NCBI GenBank assembly: GCA_900100325.1
Contig: LT629697.1
Coordinates: forward strand, 496,001 to 560,000
DNA: 64,000 nucleotides
Reading direction: 5' to 3'
DNA from: Frankineae bacterium MT45
Lineage (GTDB): Bacteria > Actinomycetota > Actinomycetes > Mycobacteriales > Jatrophihabitantaceae
The first letter of the stretch is position 1. Every line of letters starts with the position of its first letter. The position numbers were made by a program, and so were the translations under genes. Positions 62,040 to 64,000 of this stretch are shown in pieces. The notes under the pieces are model-generated. The model saw only the letters and a list, made by a program, of their open reading frames with translations. It was not told the origin of the DNA and did no database searches.

Positions 62040-63892
62040 GGCGGGTCGGCGTGAGGCACCGTGGACGGCTGATCTTCGCGCTGGTGGCGACTCCGCTGGT
62101 GGCCAGCGCGTCGGTCATCGGCACCGAATCCTCCTATGTTCTCAGCCAGAACTCCGCGCAGCAGGTGGGTACCGCGCCGCTGATCCGGGTTGGGCCGGCC
62201 ACCCCGTCGAGCACCTCGCCGCAGAGCTACACGATCACCGGGCTGGCCCCCGGCAGCTACTCCGACCAGTTGGTGAACCTGCAGAACGACGGGACCGCCA
62301 GCACTCCGGCCATCGAGATCGGGCTGACCAGCGCCACCAGCACGTCGCTCGACACGGACGCCACCAACGGCCTGAGCGTCCTCATCGATCTCTGCAGCCT
62401 GCCCTGGCAGCAGAGTGCCCCCGGCCTGCCGGCCAGCTGCGCCGGCACCACCACGACGATCTTCCCCAGCACACCGCTGGCCACCGCCAAAGCCAGCAGC
62501 CCGTCGGCTCAGAAGACAACAGGCTTGGCTTCATTGGTAAATCCCGGCATCGACCACCTGCGAACCCGCTTCGCTCTTCCGGCGACCGCACCGGCCGGCT
62601 ACAGCGCACTCACCTCCCGCCCGACGCTCACCATCTGGGGCGCCAGCGGGCCGGCCAGCCCCAGCTCGGTCACCGCGACCGCCGGCGACGGGCAGCTCAC
62701 GGCCGCCTGGAGCGCCTCGACCGGCGGGTACGGCCTGAGCGTCACCGGCTACACGGCGACGGCCGCACCGGGCGGCGGCAACTGCACGACGACCAGCGCG
62801 CTCACCTGCGTCATCAGTGGTCTCACGGACGGAATCACCTACACGGTGACGGTGACCGCGACCAACTCGGCGGCGACCGGCAGCGCCTCCGCCGGTGCCA
62901 GCGCCATACCCTTCCCGGCGCTGATCACCGGCACCGGGCACGTCCTCTGGCTCGACGGCGCCGATGCGAGCACCTTCTTCCAGGACACCGCGGCGACGAC
63001 GCCGGTGACCACGGCCGGGCAGTATGTGGTGCGTTGGAAGGACAAATCCGGCTCCGGCAATGACGTGCTGGCCCCGGGGGCGCCGAGCACCACCGCGCCG
63101 GTGGCCGACACCGCCACCTTCGGCGGGCGAGTGGTGCCGACCTTCAGCGCTGGCCGCTACCTGACGCTGGCCACCGGGTTCCCGACCGCGTCGGACTACA
63201 GCGTGCTGGCCACCTACGAGGCGACCACGAACGGCGGTGCCTGCCACAACAACATCATCGCCGGGACGAGCGCCACCGGGCACGTCTTCTACACCAACGC
63301 CGGCGCCGGGCTGACCCTCTACCACTCGGCCGCCTTCGCCACCACGACGCTCGGCAAGACGCTCAACATCGCCTACATCGGCACTGGAACCTTCGTGAAC
63401 TCCACCAAGCTGGGCGCGGTAGAGGTGAATGGATCGCTGGCGGTGACCGGCACGGCCAGCACCAACAACCCCACCGACGCCGGCATCCAGATTGGCGCCC
63501 ACCAGAGCTCCAACGGATTCTGCGGCCTGATCCCCGAGGTTATGGCCTTTAGCCGGGCCCTCACGACGGCCGAGCGGCGCACCCTGCAGGAGTACATGGC
63601 CCGGAAGTGGAGCATCGCGATCACCCCGCAGGCCCCCACCGGCGTCTCCGGCAGCGTCGCCAGCACCACGTCGGTGAGCGTCTCGTGGAGCGCTCCGGCC
63701 TGGAACGGCGGAGCGTCGGTGACCGGCTACACGGTGACCTCCAGCCCGGGCGGGTTGACCTGCAGCACGGCGACCACCGGCTGCACCGTCACTGGCCTGA
63801 CGCACTCGACGGCCTATACCTTCACCGTGACCGCGACGAACTCCGTGGGCACCGGCCCGGCGTCGGGCCCGTCGACGGCGGTGACTCCCTAG
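62036..63892 (+). CDS. Multidomain adhesin of the TasA/SipW operon
   Basis: 618 residues from ATG 62036. A hydrophobic N-terminal export signal is followed by a TasA-like domain (about 35-200, with LDTDATNGLSVLIDLCSLPW), an FN3 domain (about 205-295), a concanavalin/LamG-like beta domain (about 300-520; HVLWLDGADASTFF, WKDKSGSGNDV, FSRALTTAERRTLQEYMARKW), then a second FN3 (about 525-618). No sortase signal. An extracellular carbohydrate- or cell-binding protein attached to or decorating the fibre is the likely role. Confidence 0.83.
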   Translation: MRRVGVRHRGRLIFALVATPLVASASVIGTESSYVLSQNSAQQVGTAPLIRVGPATPSSTSPQSYTITGLAPGSYSDQLVNLQNDGTASTPAIEIGLTSATSTSLDTDATNGLSVLIDLCSLPWQQSAPGLPASCAGTTTTIFPSTPLATAKASSPSAQKTTGLASLVNPGIDHLRTRFALPATAPAGYSALTSRPTLTIWGASGPASPSSVTATAGDGQLTAAWSASTGGYGLSVTGYTATAAPGGGNCTTTSALTCVISGLTDGITYTVTVTATNSAATGSASAGASAIPFPALITGTGHVLWLDGADASTFFQDTAATTPVTTAGQYVVRWKDKSGSGNDVLAPGAPSTTAPVADTATFGGRVVPTFSAGRYLTLATGFPTASDYSVLATYEATTNGGACHNNIIAGTSATGHVFYTNAGAGLTLYHSAAFATTTLGKTLNIAYIGTGTFVNSTKLGAVEVNGSLAVTGTASTNNPTDAGIQIGAHQSSNGFCGLIPEVMAFSRALTTAERRTLQEYMARKWSIAITPQAPTGVSGSVASTTSVSVSWSAPAWNGGASVTGYTVTSSPGGLTCSTATTGCTVTGLTHSTAYTFTVTATNSVGTGPASGPSTAVTP

Positions 63893-63916
63893 CCGCGACG
63901 TGCGATAGTGACCTGC

Positions 63917-64000
63917 GTGCCTGCGTCTGTGCCCACTGCCCGCGTCTATGGCGGACGACCGGGTGCGGCGCGGCAGCAGGAGCGGCGGCTCCGGCTCATG
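63917..64000 (+). CDS. TetR-family regulator, N-terminus only (cut by right edge)
   Basis: 28 codons are open to the last base. GTG 63917 lies 7 nt after GATAGT (63904-63909). The residues VYGGRPGAARQQERRLRLM match the basic lead-in that precedes the HTH in many mycobacterial-type TetR proteins. Too short for certainty. Confidence 0.5.
   Translation, partial: MPASVPTARVYGGRPGAARQQERRLRLM

Noticed and set aside
61816-63063. 415-codon rightward ORF overlapping sipW and the adhesin
   Set aside because: Arg/His/Gln-rich shadow frame of two strongly supported genes.

Overview
The window is high-GC DNA from an actinobacterium. The gene families (DUF222/HNH endonuclease, DUF3052, DUF4446, MacAB-like exporter, urease without ureE, TetR/MFS pairs) and the many TANNNT -10 boxes placed 6-8 bp before a start codon fit Actinomycetota. 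A soil or plant-associated Frankiales/Jatrophihabitans-type organism is my guess; no rRNA or other phylogenetic marker is present to prove it. I saw no tRNA, rRNA, CRISPR array, prophage or complete insertion sequence.

Layout. 1-7303: an array of four exported paralogous proteins built from two repeated domains. One is a Cys-paired domain of about 177 residues resembling DUF6801; the other is a C-terminal domain of about 175 residues. They are joined by Pro/Thr linkers, and three of the genes share a near-identical promoter and leader. 7304-8109: non-coding, rich in palindromic repeats. 8110-10894: a small unknown gene, a fatty-acid desaturase with TetR-type operators, and an alpha/beta hydrolase. 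11063-15851: a MacA/MacB-like export operon with two glycine-rich accessory proteins. 15906-21001: a MarR/NAD(P)-binding divergent pair, then two cyclic-di-GMP-type proteins flanking an HNH protein.

21215-26955: an oxidised-purine catabolic operon (8-oxoguanine deaminase, xanthine dehydrogenase FAD subunit, fused FeS-Mo xanthine dehydrogenase, urate oxidase), followed by an unknown gene, a hydroxyacid-oxoacid transhydrogenase-like dehydrogenase and a secreted S15-type hydrolase. 30773-37686 (minus): NCS1 permease, yeast-type cytosine deaminase, GNAT acetyltransferase and ureABC-FGD in one probable operon. 37823-43540: VOC protein, hutI, aromatic aminotransferase, DUF4446 protein, prephenate dehydratase, phosphatidylcholine synthase and a GroES-like protein. 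43656-52951: a cutinase-like secreted enzyme and three TetR-linked 14-TM MFS pumps with visible palindromic operators. 53153-60643: ilvA behind five 11-bp direct repeats, an unknown gene, a DUF222/HNH endonuclease, a minisatellite, a fifth array-type exported protein, serS and a HAD phosphatase. 60771-63892: a TasA-like / SipW signal peptidase / multidomain adhesin operon. A TetR gene begins at the right edge.

Two themes stand out. One is nitrogen scavenging: purines to urate, cytosine to uracil plus ammonia, urea to ammonia, and a histidine-degradation step, all within 18 kb. The other is a large investment in exported surface proteins: five array-type proteins, a TasA/SipW fibre module, a cutinase and an S15-type hydrolase. 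The surface-protein array, with its shared promoter/leader, repeated DANGDGP motif and flanking palindromes, is the strongest candidate for an undescribed system.
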